A stretch of DNA of 64,000 nucleotides, from the NCBI RefSeq assembly GCF_001613425.1, contig NZ_BDCI01000003.1, positions 1-64,000 on the forward strand, in the 5' to 3' direction. Within the stretch, counting starts at the first letter, position 1. Each line of letters begins with the position of its first letter. Positions 1 through 8,727 of the stretch are shown in pieces. The translations under genes were made by a program, and so were the position numbers. This DNA is from Nocardia vulneris. GTDB lineage: Bacteria > Actinomycetota > Actinomycetes > Mycobacteriales > Mycobacteriaceae. The notes beneath the pieces were generated by a model. It was not told the DNA's origin. It was given only the letters and a program-made list of their open reading frames with translations, and ran no database searches.

Positions 1-44
1 TTCGTCCCCGGCGTTAACCGGATCTTCCGTGAGGCAACTGTTCC

Positions 45-73
45 AGCCTAAGTGGCTTCTCCCGCAGAGTCAA
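45..73 (-). promoter_or_regulatory. Downstream sigma-A-type promoter (probable rrn P2)
   Basis: Read on the minus strand, TTGACT (73-68) and TAGGCT (50-45) are separated by 17 nt, with GTTGCC just downstream. The initiating base would fall near position 38, and the transcript would leave the left edge. A strong promoter like this in tandem with a second one fits a stable-RNA operon better than a protein gene. Confidence 0.55.
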
Positions 74-210
74 GTCCGCGTGATCACCCTAGACATCTTA
101 CTTGTTTGGCCAGGCGCTCCCCGTACTACCTCGTTTCCCGGTCCTTCTAGTCAGCGTTTCCGCTGGCCTCTCGGCTCCGGGTCGGTGTCCGTGTCGCTCT
201 GACCTGGAAT

Positions 211-239
211 AAGTTACGCGGCGGATAACGCTACGTCAA
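211..239 (-). promoter_or_regulatory. Upstream sigma-A-type promoter (probable rrn P1)
   Basis: Read on the minus strand, TTGACG (239-234) and TAACTT (216-211) are separated by exactly 17 nt, close to the housekeeping promoter consensus. It directs transcription leftward out of the window. The 11-bp inverted repeat at 195-205/267-277 flanks it. Confidence 0.5.
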
Positions 240-337
240 ATCCGCTGCTCACGCTCGCGTTTCCGCAGGTCAGAGCGTCGCGGTCGGGCCGCCGGACGGC
301 TTGAATCACACGGATGTGACTCAAGCCACGGCGATCT

Positions 338-1615
338 TCATGCGCCTGCCCGCAGAACGCCGGCGAGGTTCTTCTTGCCGCGGCGCAGCACCAGCCAGCG
401 TCCGTGCAGGTAGTCGCTGTCCGCGGGGGTCCATTCGAGGTCCGAGATCCGCTCGTTGTTCACCGACGCGCCACCTTCGTTCACCGCGCGACGGGCCGCG
501 CCCCGGCTTTCGCTCAGTCCGGTGGCGACGAGCAGGTCCACGATCGTGTCCGGCTCCCCCGCCTGCAATTCGGCGACGGCGGCTTCGCGCAGCGCCGCAC
601 CGAGGGTCGGCTCGTCCAAGTCCCGGAGTTCGCCGCGACCGAACAGCGCCTGGCTGGCCAGTTGCACAGCTCGGGTGTTCGCCTCGCCGTGCACCAGCGT
701 GGTCATCTCGGCGGCCAGCCTGCGCTGCGCCTCCCGCGCGTGCGGACGTTCCGCCGTGGCCTGCTCCAGTTCGGCAAGTTCCTCCCGGGAGAGGAAGGTG
801 AACCAGCGCAGGTTCCGGATGACATCGGCGTCGGCCGTGTTCACGAAGTACTGGTACCAGGCGTACGGGCTGGTCATTTCCGGGTCCAGCCACAGGCTGC
901 CGCCACCGGTCGACTTGCCGAACTTCTTGCCGTCGGCCGAAGTGACCAGCGGAACGGTGAGCGCGTGCACCGAGGCGCCGTCCACCCGCCGGTTCAGCTC
1001 GACGCCCGCGATGATGTTGCCCCACTGGTCGGAGCCGCCGACCTGCAACGTGCAGTCGTAGTTGCGACGCAGTTGCAGGTAGTCGTTGGCCTGCAAGAGC
1101 ATGTAGCTGAACTCGGTGTAGGAGATGCCCTCACCGTCGAGACGGCGCTTGATGGTGTCGCGCGCCAGCATGACGTTCACCGAGAAGTGCTTGCCGACAT
1201 CCCGCAGGAAGTCGACCGCGGACAGCTGCCCGGTCCAGTCCATGTTGTTGACGACCACCGCGCCGGTCGACGAATCGTCCAGGTCGACGAACCGTTCCAG
1301 TTGCGAACGGATCCGATCGGACCAGTCCCGCACGGTGTCGTTGGAGTTCATGGTGCGCTCACCGACATCGCGCGGGTCACCGATGAGGCCGGTGGCGCCG
1401 CCGGCCAGCACGATCGGACGATTGCCCGCGCGTTGGAAGCGCTTCAGCGCCAGCAACGGAACGAGGTGCCCAGCGTGCAGGCTGGGCCCGGTGGGATCGA
1501 AGCCGGCATAGACGGTCAACCGGCCAGCGTCCAGGGAGGCGCGCAGCGCGTCGAGGTCGGTGGATTGCGCGATCAGTCCGCGCCAGGTCAGTTCGTCGAT
1601 GATGTCGCCGCTCAC
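338..1615 (-). CDS. tyrS: Tyrosyl-tRNA synthetase
   Basis: This cytoplasmic class I aminoacyl-tRNA synthetase charges tRNA-Tyr with tyrosine. The 425-residue length is normal for the bacterial enzyme. The Rossmann-fold HIGH-type signature reads HAGH at residues 47-50, and the KMSKS-type loop reads KFGKS at 231-235. The tyrosine and anticodon recognition segments GGSDQWGN and [14 protein letters not shown] are intact, and a C-terminal S4 RNA-binding domain spans about 360-420 ([13 protein letters not shown]). It is the last gene of a leftward group after the DNA glycosylase gene and is followed by the two promoters at 1-337. I see nothing unusual in it. Confidence 0.97.
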   Translation of the reverse strand: MSGDIIDELTWRGLIAQSTDLDALRASLDAGRLTVYAGFDPTGPSLHAGHLVPLLALKRFQRAGNRPIVLAGGATGLIGDPRDVGERTMNSNDTVRDWSDRIRSQLERFVDLDDSSTGAVVVNNMDWTGQLSAVDFLRDVGKHFSVNVMLARDTIKRRLDGEGISYTEFSYMLLQANDYLQLRRNYDCTLQVGGSDQWGNIIAGVELNRRVDGASVHALTVPLVTSADGKKFGKSTGGGSLWLDPEMTSPYAWYQYFVNTADADVIRNLRWFTFLSREELAELEQATAERPHAREAQRRLAAEMTTLVHGEANTRAVQLASQALFGRGELRDLDEPTLGAALREAAVAELQAGEPDTIVDLLVATGLSESRGAARRAVNEGGASVNNERISDLEWTPADSDYLHGRWLVLRRGKKNLAGVLRAGA

Positions 1616-1735
1616 GCTTGCCCATCTTTCCGCACGGGTTGTCGTGCCTCGAGTGGGCCTCAGTGTCTCGACATCGTCACCCGCAGGTCGAGCGAATTTC
1701 CGGGTATCGACAGGGCGCTGAAGAGCGTCCGGCGA

Positions 1736-2362
1736 TCAGGACGCTGCGGCGCGCGGCGCGCGCGGACTGCGCCGATACGCGGACACCGCGGCAGACCCCG
1801 GCAGCCAGAACCGCCACGGCAGGTCCGCCGCGACGCTGACACCGACGCGCGGACCACTCGCGATGTCCTTCGCGGCCACCGGGTCGGCGAGCTCGAGCCG
1901 GATCGCCGAGGACGGCTCGAGCAGCGGAGTTCCATAGTCGCTCAGCGTGATGCCCAGCGCACTACCGAGATTGCCCGGCCCCCTTGCCAAGCCGGCATCG
2001 GTGCGCGCGGCCGGACGGCGTGCGCGGGCCTCATCGAAACCCGCGATCACCTCGCCCGACCGGATCAGCGCCGCGCTGGCGGTGCCGTCCGGCCCGCTGG
2101 TCACGTTGATGCACATGTGCATGCCGTAGCTGAGGTAGACGTACAGCACCCCCGCCGGGCCGAACATCACCGCGTTGCGCTTGGTGCGCCCGCGCCCGGA
2201 ATGCGACGCCGGATCGTGCCACGGTCCGGCCGGATCACCGCCGTACGCCTCGACCTCGACGATCCGCACGCCGACCGGCCCGGACCACAGTGTCGAGCCC
2301 AACAGACGACGAGCGGCGGTGGGCGGTTCGACGGCAAGCTCATCGGCACACACACCCACCAT
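1736..2362 (-). CDS. 3-methyladenine DNA glycosylase (MPG/AAG family)
   Basis: This is a base-excision repair enzyme of the alkyladenine DNA glycosylase fold, which removes alkylated purines from DNA. The 208-residue protein has the family hallmarks VEVEAYGG, DPASHSGRGRTKRNAVMFGPAG, YVYLSYGMHMCINV and the ARGPGNLGSALGI segment; the last lines the base-flipping pocket. It lies about 120 bp upstream of tyrS on the same strand, an arrangement that recurs in Nocardia and mycobacterial relatives. The start at 2362 follows a DNA stretch without a clear Shine-Dalgarno, so the true start could be a few codons downstream. Confidence 0.92.
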   Translation of the reverse strand: MVGVCADELAVEPPTAARRLLGSTLWSGPVGVRIVEVEAYGGDPAGPWHDPASHSGRGRTKRNAVMFGPAGVLYVYLSYGMHMCINVTSGPDGTASAALIRSGEVIAGFDEARARRPAARTDAGLARGPGNLGSALGITLSDYGTPLLEPSSAIRLELADPVAAKDIASGPRVGVSVAADLPWRFWLPGSAAVSAYRRSPRAPRAAAS

Positions 2363-2374
2363 TGTCCAAGACGC

Positions 2375-2659
2375 CTACTTGGGCAGATTCACCAGCCACT
2401 CGGCGACACCCTTGTGCCCCGAGCAAGTGCCGCTGCGGTGCTGGCTGAAGCTGTAGGTGCCGTCCTTGCACCGCGCGGTCGCGCCGTCCGGCGGGGTTGC
2501 CGCCTGCTGTGGCCGCGGCACGCAGCGGTTGTCCACGTTCTCGTATTGACCCGACGGGCACGCCGCGGACAGTAGCGGCGTAGCCGAGGCGGGCGCGGAG
2601 ATCAGGGCGGCAAGACCGACGACGGCAGCGAACAAACCGAGCAGCGGTTTCGAAGGCAT
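2375..2659 (-). CDS. Small secreted DUF3761 protein
   Basis: This 94-residue protein has a clear Sec signal peptide: basic start, hydrophobic run about 6-21, and an APASA-T cleavage site near 26. The mature part has four cysteines (C34, C47, C64, C79), enough for two disulfides. The C-terminal segment RCKDGTYSFSQHRSGTCSGH matches the DUF3761 family, short secreted actinobacterial proteins of unknown role. I chose the ATG at 2659 because the signal peptide begins there; the frame remains open far upstream only by chance. It lies just upstream of the glycosylase gene on the same strand. Confidence 0.85.
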   Translation of the reverse strand: MPSKPLLGLFAAVVGLAALISAPASATPLLSAACPSGQYENVDNRCVPRPQQAATPPDGATARCKDGTYSFSQHRSGTCSGHKGVAEWLVNLPK

Positions 2660-2766
2660 AGCGAAATTCCTTGCAACAGAGCGATATTCGGCGAAATGTC
2701 CAGCAAACTCGCTGGATCGCCACAACATATCGCGCGTCACCTGCGCCGCGGTATCGGTCGTGTGAT

Positions 2767-3915
2767 CTACACGTACGAGCTGTGCTGCCCCGAGCGCAGG
2801 GTGATCAGGTCGTCCGCGATCACCGCCAGATAGCCGACGGCGACCAGCACCGCCAGCTGCGCCCAGGCCACCCACACCACACCGATCGGGATGGTCGCGG
2901 TGACCGCCGCCGCGGCGATCAAGCGCATCCACGGCCGGGGCAGCCGCAACGCCGTCCGGAAGAAGAACTGGGCGAGGAAATACAGCGCGACGCCGCCGGA
3001 CAGTGCGGCCGCGGTGGCCACGCCGACGGATTCGTTCCCGTGCCCGATGCTCATCTGGATACCGGCCGCGGTGAGGATCACGCCGATGAGCAGTGGATAC
3101 AGCGCGTAGCCGTAGGCGACCAACGCCGGACGGGAACGTTCCCGTTCGGGCACCGCGGCCAGCGCGTGTTCGCCGCGTTCGTCGTCGAAGCCGAAGAACG
3201 CCCACCACAGGACGTAGGCGAGACACAGCGCGAGCGAGACCGTGACAATCAGCTGCGGCGTGATCTTCTCCCCGGCCAGTCCGGCGCCGATCGCCACGAT
3301 GGACTCGCCGATCGCCACGATGATGACGAGACCGTGCCGTTCGCAGAAGTGCGTCGCGCGGACCACGAAGTCACCGGTATCGATCAGGTAGGGACTGACG
3401 ATCTGCACGGCGAACGCGAGACCCCAGCAGAGGTACTGCGCCCAGCCGTGGACGAAGCCGCCAGCCAGCACCAGGGCGGCGGCGAGCGCATTGAACGGTC
3501 CGATGTGTTTGATGGCGAGAGCAGCCGACGCCCCGCCCCCGGACGCGAACAGCGCGGTGTGCACGGCGGTCACCAGGACGTAGCCGACACCGAAGGCGAT
3601 CCCGGTGCCGTGGAACGCGTCCGGGATGGCCAGCGAGAGCACGAAGAACGAGAACATGCCGATCAGCAGCCAGGTGCGCCGCGCCGAACTGTTCGGCGCC
3701 ACCTCGTTGGTGAGCCAGACGTATCCGCTGTACATCCACCAGATCAACCCGAAGACCAGGGCCACCTGGCCCAGCGCCGGCCAGCCCGGGTGATGGGTGA
3801 AGACGTGCGTCAACTGCGTGATGGTGAAGACGAAGACGAGATCGAAGAACAGCTCCAGGGTCGAAGCCCGCACCTGTCCCCCGTCCGCGGACAGTTCTGT
3901 GCTCTGGTTGGTCAC
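2767..3915 (-). CDS. LtrA-like low-temperature-requirement membrane protein
   Basis: This 382-residue polytopic membrane protein has about ten to eleven predicted helices. The N-terminal signature LELFFDLVFVFTITQLTHV is diagnostic of the LtrA family, named for a Listeria gene needed for growth in the cold. The family's biochemical activity is not established. Further family features include the central AIGESIVAIGAG segment and the FGFDDERG loop. The gene lies between the DUF3761 gene and the ECF sigma factor, all on the minus strand. Spacing to the sigma gene is only about 35 bp, so the two may be co-transcribed. Confidence 0.88.
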   Translation of the reverse strand: MTNQSTELSADGGQVRASTLELFFDLVFVFTITQLTHVFTHHPGWPALGQVALVFGLIWWMYSGYVWLTNEVAPNSSARRTWLLIGMFSFFVLSLAIPDAFHGTGIAFGVGYVLVTAVHTALFASGGGASAALAIKHIGPFNALAAALVLAGGFVHGWAQYLCWGLAFAVQIVSPYLIDTGDFVVRATHFCERHGLVIIVAIGESIVAIGAGLAGEKITPQLIVTVSLALCLAYVLWWAFFGFDDERGEHALAAVPERERSRPALVAYGYALYPLLIGVILTAAGIQMSIGHGNESVGVATAAALSGGVALYFLAQFFFRTALRLPRPWMRLIAAAAVTATIPIGVVWVAWAQLAVLVAVGYLAVIADDLITLRSGQHSSYV

Positions 3916-3950
3916 GGCAGGAGCCTAGAACGTCGGCCGCCCGCACCCCG

Positions 3951-4841
3951 TCATCCCAGTGGGTCGGGGTCCAGGTAGAGACCTTTCAACTTGGTCGGGT
4001 TCACCTGGAAACGCAGGTTCTGGATACGGCCGTCGACGATGTCGTAGGTGAACGCGCCGCCCGGATTTCCGTCCAGGCAGGCCAGCGCGCCGAGCTCGCC
4101 GTTGACGTAGGCGGATTCCAGTTCGATGCCCGCGGACACCGGTTTCGCCAGTACTCCCAGAATCCACCGGGCCACGTGATCCGGGCCGTGCAACGGACGG
4201 CGCGCCGCCGTCACGATGCCGCCGCCGTCGGACCACAGGGTCACGTCCGGCGCGAGCAGATCCATCAGCGCGTTGAGATCGCCGCCGGCACAGGCGGCCA
4301 TGAATTGGGCGGTGATGTGGTCACGTTCGGCTCTGTCGGTGTCGACGCGCGGCCGCCGCGATTGCACGTGCCCGCGGGCGCGATGCGCGATCTGGCGGAT
4401 GGTCGCCTCGGGACGGTCCAGGGTGTCCGCGATTTCGGCGTGCGTGTAACCGAACACCTCCCGCAGCACGAACACGGCGCGTTCCACCGGTGTCAGGGTT
4501 TCCAGGATCACGAGCATCGCGGTGGAGACGGTGTCGGCCAATTCGGTCTCCTCGGCGACATTCGGTGCGGTGAGCAGTGGTTCGGGCAGCCAGGGGCCCA
4601 CGTAGTTCTCGCGGGTGGCCCGGGCGGAAGTGAGCCGGTTGAGCGACAGATTGGTGACGGTGCGCACCAGGTAGGCCTTCGGGTGGCGCACCGTCGCCTG
4701 ATCCGTCTCGTGCCATTTGAGCCAGGTGTCCTGCAGGACGTCTTCCGCATCCGTGACGGTGCCCAGCATCCGGTACGCGGTGGCGAACAGCAGCCGCCGG
4801 TGTTCCAGGAAGGGATCTTGCTGAGGCACTACGTCGATCAT
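3951..4841 (-). CDS. ECF41-type RNA polymerase sigma factor with SnoaL-like tail (SigJ-like)
   Basis: This extracytoplasmic-function sigma factor has sigma region 2 at about 10-80 (HRRLLFATAYRMLGTVTDAEDVLQDTW) and region 4 at about 105-165 (ERAVFVLREVFGYTHAEIAD). A SnoaL/NTF2-like C-terminal domain covers about 175-296. The linker WLPEPLL, the SDGGG loop and the terminal NPTKL match the hallmarks of the ECF41 group. In that group the fused C-terminal domain replaces a separate anti-sigma factor in controlling activity. ECF41 genes usually sit beside an oxidoreductase-type target gene, and here the next gene upstream is a FAD-dependent oxidoreductase, probably a target. Confidence 0.92.
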   Translation of the reverse strand: MIDVVPQQDPFLEHRRLLFATAYRMLGTVTDAEDVLQDTWLKWHETDQATVRHPKAYLVRTVTNLSLNRLTSARATRENYVGPWLPEPLLTAPNVAEETELADTVSTAMLVILETLTPVERAVFVLREVFGYTHAEIADTLDRPEATIRQIAHRARGHVQSRRPRVDTDRAERDHITAQFMAACAGGDLNALMDLLAPDVTLWSDGGGIVTAARRPLHGPDHVARWILGVLAKPVSAGIELESAYVNGELGALACLDGNPGGAFTYDIVDGRIQNLRFQVNPTKLKGLYLDPDPLG

Positions 4842-4884
4842 GCGGTCATGCTCCCAAACGCACCTGACACATCTGGACGCCGCG

Positions 4885-6060
4885 TCACGCGGCCGGTGCG
4901 TCGGCGCGCCGGCCGGCCCGCAACTTGACCGGAACGTTCATCCGGCGGCTGAACCGGACGATCGGGACCGGGCTGGCGCTGACCGACTCCTTGTAGGCCA
5001 CCGCGGCCCGGCCGGTCAGGTAGAACCGGCCCGGTGTGTCGTCCGACTTGGTGAACTGGATGATCGCGTCCCGGCGGCCCAGGCTGACCGGCTGGTGGAA
5101 GTAGCCGAACCGGAACGGCTTCGGCGCTTTCCCACGCAGCTCACGCGCGATGGCGTCGGCGGTGTACGCCGCCGTCGGTATGCCGCTCTGGCAGGTGCCG
5201 TGGATCTGCCCCCAGGGCATCCGGATCGCGGCCGCGTCACCCACGGCGTGAATGTTCGGATGCGACACCGAGCGCAGGGTCTCGTCGACCACGATCAACC
5301 CGCGCTCGTCGGTCGCGATGCCCGCCGCGGCGGCCAACGGCGCGACCCGCACACCGGTGGTCCACAGCGTGAGGTCAGCGGGAACCACAGTGCCCCCGGC
5401 CAATTCGACCGCATCCGGTAGCACCTTGGTGACCGCCCGGCCGATTTCGCGGACAACGCCGAGGCGATCGAACGCGCGGTTCAGGTAGGCACGCGCTTTG
5501 TCGCTCATCATGGCGCCGGGCTCACCGCTGCTGATCAGCGTGACCCGCAATCCCGGGTGGTTCTCGGCGATTTCGGCCGCCGCCTCGATGCCGGTCAGGC
5601 CGCCACCGCAGACCGCGACGGTACCGCCCTGCGCCGCAACCACATTCAAACGTTCCGCGAAGCGATGGGCGGCCCGGGGATCGTTGAGCGTCCACGCGTG
5701 GTCGGCCGCGCCGGGCACGATATCGGTGTCGGTGCTGCTGCCCAGCGCGTAGATCAGCTCGTCGTAGGGCAGCGTCCGGGTGCCATCGATCAGGACGTGC
5801 CCCGAGGCCGGGTCGAGGGAAGTGGCCCAGCCCTGGACGAATTCGACGCCGGTGCCGGCCAGGATGTCGGCGATGCGATGGTCGGCCAGCTCCTGGCCCG
5901 CGGCGATCTGATGCATCCGGAGCCGCTCGGTGAAGCGCGCCGACGGGTTCACGAGCGTGATCCGCACGTCCTGCTTGCGGGTGCGCCGAGCCAATCGCGC
6001 GGCCGCCACCATTCCGGTGTAGCCGCCGCCGAGGATGACGATGCGGTGTGCGGTGTCCAT
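4885..6060 (-). CDS. FAD-dependent NAD(P)H oxidoreductase, NDH-2-like
   Basis: This is a pyridine nucleotide-disulfide oxidoreductase-fold flavoprotein of 391 residues. The N-terminal FAD dinucleotide motif is VILGGGYTGMVAA and the second, NAD(P)-binding, motif is VAVCGGGLTGIEAA. A third FAD-contact motif reads NIHAVGDAAAI. The order and length resemble type II NADH dehydrogenase-like proteins. The ATG at 6060 was chosen because the FAD fold begins five residues later; the frame stays open upstream without a matching domain. It is likely the oxidoreductase partner regulated by the adjacent ECF41 sigma factor. Physiological substrate and electron acceptor cannot be read from sequence. Confidence 0.88.
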   Translation of the reverse strand: MDTAHRIVILGGGYTGMVAAARLARRTRKQDVRITLVNPSARFTERLRMHQIAAGQELADHRIADILAGTGVEFVQGWATSLDPASGHVLIDGTRTLPYDELIYALGSSTDTDIVPGAADHAWTLNDPRAAHRFAERLNVVAAQGGTVAVCGGGLTGIEAAAEIAENHPGLRVTLISSGEPGAMMSDKARAYLNRAFDRLGVVREIGRAVTKVLPDAVELAGGTVVPADLTLWTTGVRVAPLAAAAGIATDERGLIVVDETLRSVSHPNIHAVGDAAAIRMPWGQIHGTCQSGIPTAAYTADAIARELRGKAPKPFRFGYFHQPVSLGRRDAIIQFTKSDDTPGRFYLTGRAAVAYKESVSASPVPIVRFSRRMNVPVKLRAGRRADAPAA

Positions 6061-6275
6061 GGGGTTCTCCGATGCTCGGGTGCTTGCTGACGACCATGGG
6101 ACAAACGACCCCGCGGTTACGTGACACCTCGACACTGTGACCTGCACCACATGCTGTAGCCGCAGTTCAGACGCTTTTCGGGCGTGCACCCCCGAGAAAA
6201 CGGCACCTGGAATCAGGGCCGTCTCGGGGGCGCTCCCGGATGTGCGGCGGCCCCGTCGATTCCTACCGTCGGACA

Positions 6276-7799
6276 ATGTCTTCGGTTTCCCGGCCGCGCA
6301 GGTGGCGGCGGTTCGTTCTGATTCTCGGCGCGCTGGTCGTGCTGTGCGCGCTCACCGTCGGCGGTGCGGTCACGTGGGTGTTCGTGCACGCCACCGTATC
6401 CACGGTGGGCCGCACGGAATTCCGCAACGAACTCGCCGTTCCGCCCCTGGCAACGGGCCACGTGCGCGCGGACGGCACCCGGGAGTTCCAGCTCGACATG
6501 CGTTCGGGGCGAACCGAATTCCGAGCCGGTCAGGCTACCGAGACATGGGGATTCAACGGCGCCCACCTGGGGCCGACGCTGCGGGCTCGGCGCGGCGAGC
6601 ACGTCGCGGTGACCGTGCGCAATCACCTGCCCGAGGCGTCGACCGTGCACTGGCACGGCATGCACCTCCCGGCGGCCATGGACGGCGGGCCCCATCAGAT
6701 GGTGCAAGCCGGCGCCACCTGGCAACCGCAGTGGCGGATCGACCAGCCCGCCGCGACGCTCTGGTACCACCCGCATCCGCACGGCGCGACCGAGGACCAC
6801 GTGCGGCGCGGGCTGGCAGGCCTGTTCCTGCTCGACGACGAGATCTCCGAAAAACTGCCGCTACCAAAGAATTACGGCGTCGACGATCTGCCGGTCATCG
6901 TCCAGGACGTGAAGTTCCGTGGGAACGAACTGGATTCGTCCCATGCGATCTTCCGCGATGTCGGCTTCCTCGGCGATCAGGTCATGGTGAACGGCACCCT
7001 GGCGCCCCATCGCACCGTCGGCGACGAACTGGTCCGGCTGCGGCTGCTCAACGCATCGACCGCCCGCACCTACACCTTCGGCTTCACCGGCGAACGCGCC
7101 TTCGCCCTCGTCGCGACCGATGGCGGGCTGCTCGAACGGCCGCTCATGCTGGACCGCTTGCCGCTTTCGCCGGGCGAGCGAGCCGAGATCGTCGTGCGGA
7201 TGCACGCGGGTGAACGAACCCTCTTGCGCAGCAACGAACTCGACGCCGGACTCGACTTCTGGACCCAGCGCTTCGCCGGCGGCGACGACACCTTCGACGT
7301 CCTGGAACTCCGCGCCGCCGACACATTGCGCCCGTCGCCCGAACTACCCGCGACACTGGCGCAACCGTCGACGCCGGATGGTTCCGATTCGGTCGGCGAA
7401 CGTCGCTTCGAGTTGAATCTGTCCGGTATCAACGGGAAACCGATGGCGATGGACCGCATCGACTTCACCGTCACCCGCGGGACCGCCGAAACCTGGACCG
7501 TGCGCAACAACGACGGCATGCCGCACAACTTCCACATCCACGACGTGCAGTTCCGCGTGCTCCGCAGGAACGACGGACCACCACCCGCTCACCTCACCGG
7601 TCCGAAAGACACCGTCTTCCTACCGCCGAACACCACTGTGCAACTGGCCCTGCGGTTCGACGGCCCGGCCGACCCGACGACGCCGTACATGTATCACTGC
7701 CACCTGCTCTGGCACGAAGACCGCGGCATGATGGGCCAATTCGCGGTGGTCGATCCGGGTGGTTCCGCCGTGCCCCCGCCCCCGCACCACGGCCACTGA
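6276..7799 (+). CDS. Multicopper oxidase, membrane-anchored or secreted
   Basis: This 507-residue laccase/bilirubin-oxidase-like enzyme oxidises substrates one electron at a time and reduces O2 to water outside the membrane. An N-terminal hydrophobic helix at about 12-35, preceded by RPRRWRR, serves as signal or anchor. The copper ligands are all visible: HWHGMHLP near 125, WYHPHPHG near 163, HNFHIHD near 416 and YHCHLLWHEDRGMMG near 474-488; the last holds the type 1 Cys-His-Met set. The protein ends in a short His-rich tail (PPPPHHGH). It is transcribed away from the oxidoreductase gene and followed by the first hairpin repeat. Confidence 0.93.
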   Translation: MSSVSRPRRWRRFVLILGALVVLCALTVGGAVTWVFVHATVSTVGRTEFRNELAVPPLATGHVRADGTREFQLDMRSGRTEFRAGQATETWGFNGAHLGPTLRARRGEHVAVTVRNHLPEASTVHWHGMHLPAAMDGGPHQMVQAGATWQPQWRIDQPAATLWYHPHPHGATEDHVRRGLAGLFLLDDEISEKLPLPKNYGVDDLPVIVQDVKFRGNELDSSHAIFRDVGFLGDQVMVNGTLAPHRTVGDELVRLRLLNASTARTYTFGFTGERAFALVATDGGLLERPLMLDRLPLSPGERAEIVVRMHAGERTLLRSNELDAGLDFWTQRFAGGDDTFDVLELRAADTLRPSPELPATLAQPSTPDGSDSVGERRFELNLSGINGKPMAMDRIDFTVTRGTAETWTVRNNDGMPHNFHIHDVQFRVLRRNDGPPPAHLTGPKDTVFLPPNTTVQLALRFDGPADPTTPYMYHCHLLWHEDRGMMGQFAVVDPGGSAVPPPPHHGH

Positions 7800-7814
7800 C
7801 GCGCCGATTCGCCC

Positions 7815-7893
7815 TGGACGGTTGATCACCAGGTAATGGTGGCGGTGGGCTGTCGACCGATGCCGCCACCGTTACCTGGTGATCAGCTGTCCA
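7815..7893. repeat. Palindromic hairpin repeat, copy 1
   Basis: A 31-nt left arm (7815-7845) and a 31-nt right arm (7863-7893) are inverted repeats that pair except at three positions, with a 17-nt loop. The core GATCACCAGGTAA is identical in both arms. The second copy at 16931-17009 has the same arm length and the same loop length, with the loop ending in CCGATG in both. It lies 15 bp after the multicopper oxidase stop, so it could act as a transcription terminator or a mobile REP-like element. Confidence 0.85.
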
Positions 7894-7950
7894 GTCCCAC
7901 ACGAGCGCAACACGCCGACCGGGTCTTGCCTGGGCAGACACGTCGCGCTA

Positions 7951-7986
7951 AATTCATCACACAGTGAATTCAACACATGATGAATT
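7951..7986. promoter_or_regulatory. Operator palindrome ahead of the ABC exporter operon
   Basis: A 36-bp imperfect palindrome has perfectly matched 9-bp outer arms (AATTCATCA and TGATGAATT) and a central 8-bp palindrome TGAATTCA. It ends 9 bp before the start codon of the ATPase gene, so a bound repressor would block transcription or initiation. The operon's third gene is a TetR repressor, the obvious candidate ligand-responsive binder. Confidence 0.75.
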
Positions 7987-7995
7987 GAGGCGGCC

Positions 7996-8727
7996 ATGTC
8001 GCAAACCCTCCCTTCCGCGGCCGTGGATGTTCGGAACCTCTGCGTGCGGCGCGGCGGACGGCAAGTCCTGCACGATGTCTCGCTGACCATTCCGCGCGGC
8101 TCGATCACCGGGCTGCTCGGGCCGTCGGGGTGCGGGAAGACCACGTTGATGCGCAGCATCGTCGGTACCCAGATCGTCGAATCCGGCGAGATCTCGGCGC
8201 TCGGCCTGCCCGCGGGATCTGCGGCACTACGGCACCGCATCGGTTACGTCACGCAGGCGCCCAGCATCTACTCCGATATCAGCGTGCACGAGAACGTCGC
8301 CTACTTCGCGGCGCTGTACGGGCGCGAACGGGCGGCCGTCGACGCGGCGATCCAGGCGGTCGGCCTCGGCGAACACGCCAAGCAGCGTGGCGACGAACTC
8401 TCCGGCGGGCAGAAGACCCGCGCGTCACTGGCCTGCGCCCTGGTCGCCCAGCCGGAATTGCTCGTGCTGGACGAGCCGACCGTCGGCCTCGATCCGGTGC
8501 TGCGCGTAGATCTGTGGAAACAGTTCAAGGAGCTGGCCGCGGCCGGCACCACGCTGGTCGTGTCCAGCCATGTGATGGACGAGGCCGAACACTGCGACCG
8601 GCTGCTGCTCATGCGCGAAGGCCGGCTGCTCGCCCAGCTGAGCCCGGACGAATTGCGCACCGAAACCGGCGAACAGAACCTCGAACGTGCCTTCCTCGCA
8701 CTGATCACGATGGGTCGGGCGGCATGA
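7996..8727 (+). CDS. ABC transporter ATP-binding protein (drug/daunorubicin exporter type)
   Basis: This 243-residue nucleotide-binding subunit has Walker A GPSGCGKTT near residue 42, the Q-loop at QAPS, signature LSGGQ, Walker B LLVLDEPTVGLDP and the switch His in VVSSH. Paired with the next gene's ABC-2 permease it would energise export from the cytoplasm. A GAGG ribosome-binding site precedes the ATG. The stop codon overlaps the permease start as ATGA. The gene sits directly behind a strong palindromic operator and in an operon with a TetR regulator, the usual layout of an inducible efflux system. Confidence 0.93.
   Translation: MSQTLPSAAVDVRNLCVRRGGRQVLHDVSLTIPRGSITGLLGPSGCGKTTLMRSIVGTQIVESGEISALGLPAGSAALRHRIGYVTQAPSIYSDISVHENVAYFAALYGRERAAVDAAIQAVGLGEHAKQRGDELSGGQKTRASLACALVAQPELLVLDEPTVGLDPVLRVDLWKQFKELAAAGTTLVVSSHVMDEAEHCDRLLLMREGRLLAQLSPDELRTETGEQNLERAFLALITMGRAA

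Larger units (their letters stand above)
1..337. other. Intergenic region with tandem promoters behind tyrS
   Basis: I see no gene here. On the minus strand the stretch downstream of tyrS carries two promoter-like elements and an 11-bp inverted repeat (195-205 and 267-277) that brackets the upstream one. The layout, with two strong promoters in tandem and then an untranslated leader leaving the window, resembles the upstream region of an actinobacterial rRNA operon. The 16S gene itself would lie beyond position 1 and is not seen. Confidence 0.5.

Noticed and set aside
321..2575. Long open frames antisense to and overlapping tyrS and the glycosylase gene, up to 723 codons
   Set aside because: They are produced by GC-rich codon use on the opposite strand; translations are Arg/Gly/Pro-rich with no domain, and the real genes have complete family motifs.
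6089..6126. ECF41-type promoter (TGTCAC with CGTC) upstream of the FAD oxidoreductase
   Set aside because: TGTCAC is present, but the nearest CGTC is 28 bp away, too far for the group's usual spacing; other CGT-like spots do not fit either.
7594..7941. Two short antisense frames over the hairpin repeats with similar translated strings
   Set aside because: The similarity comes from the DNA repeat (7815-7893 and 16931-17009) and not from a conserved protein.
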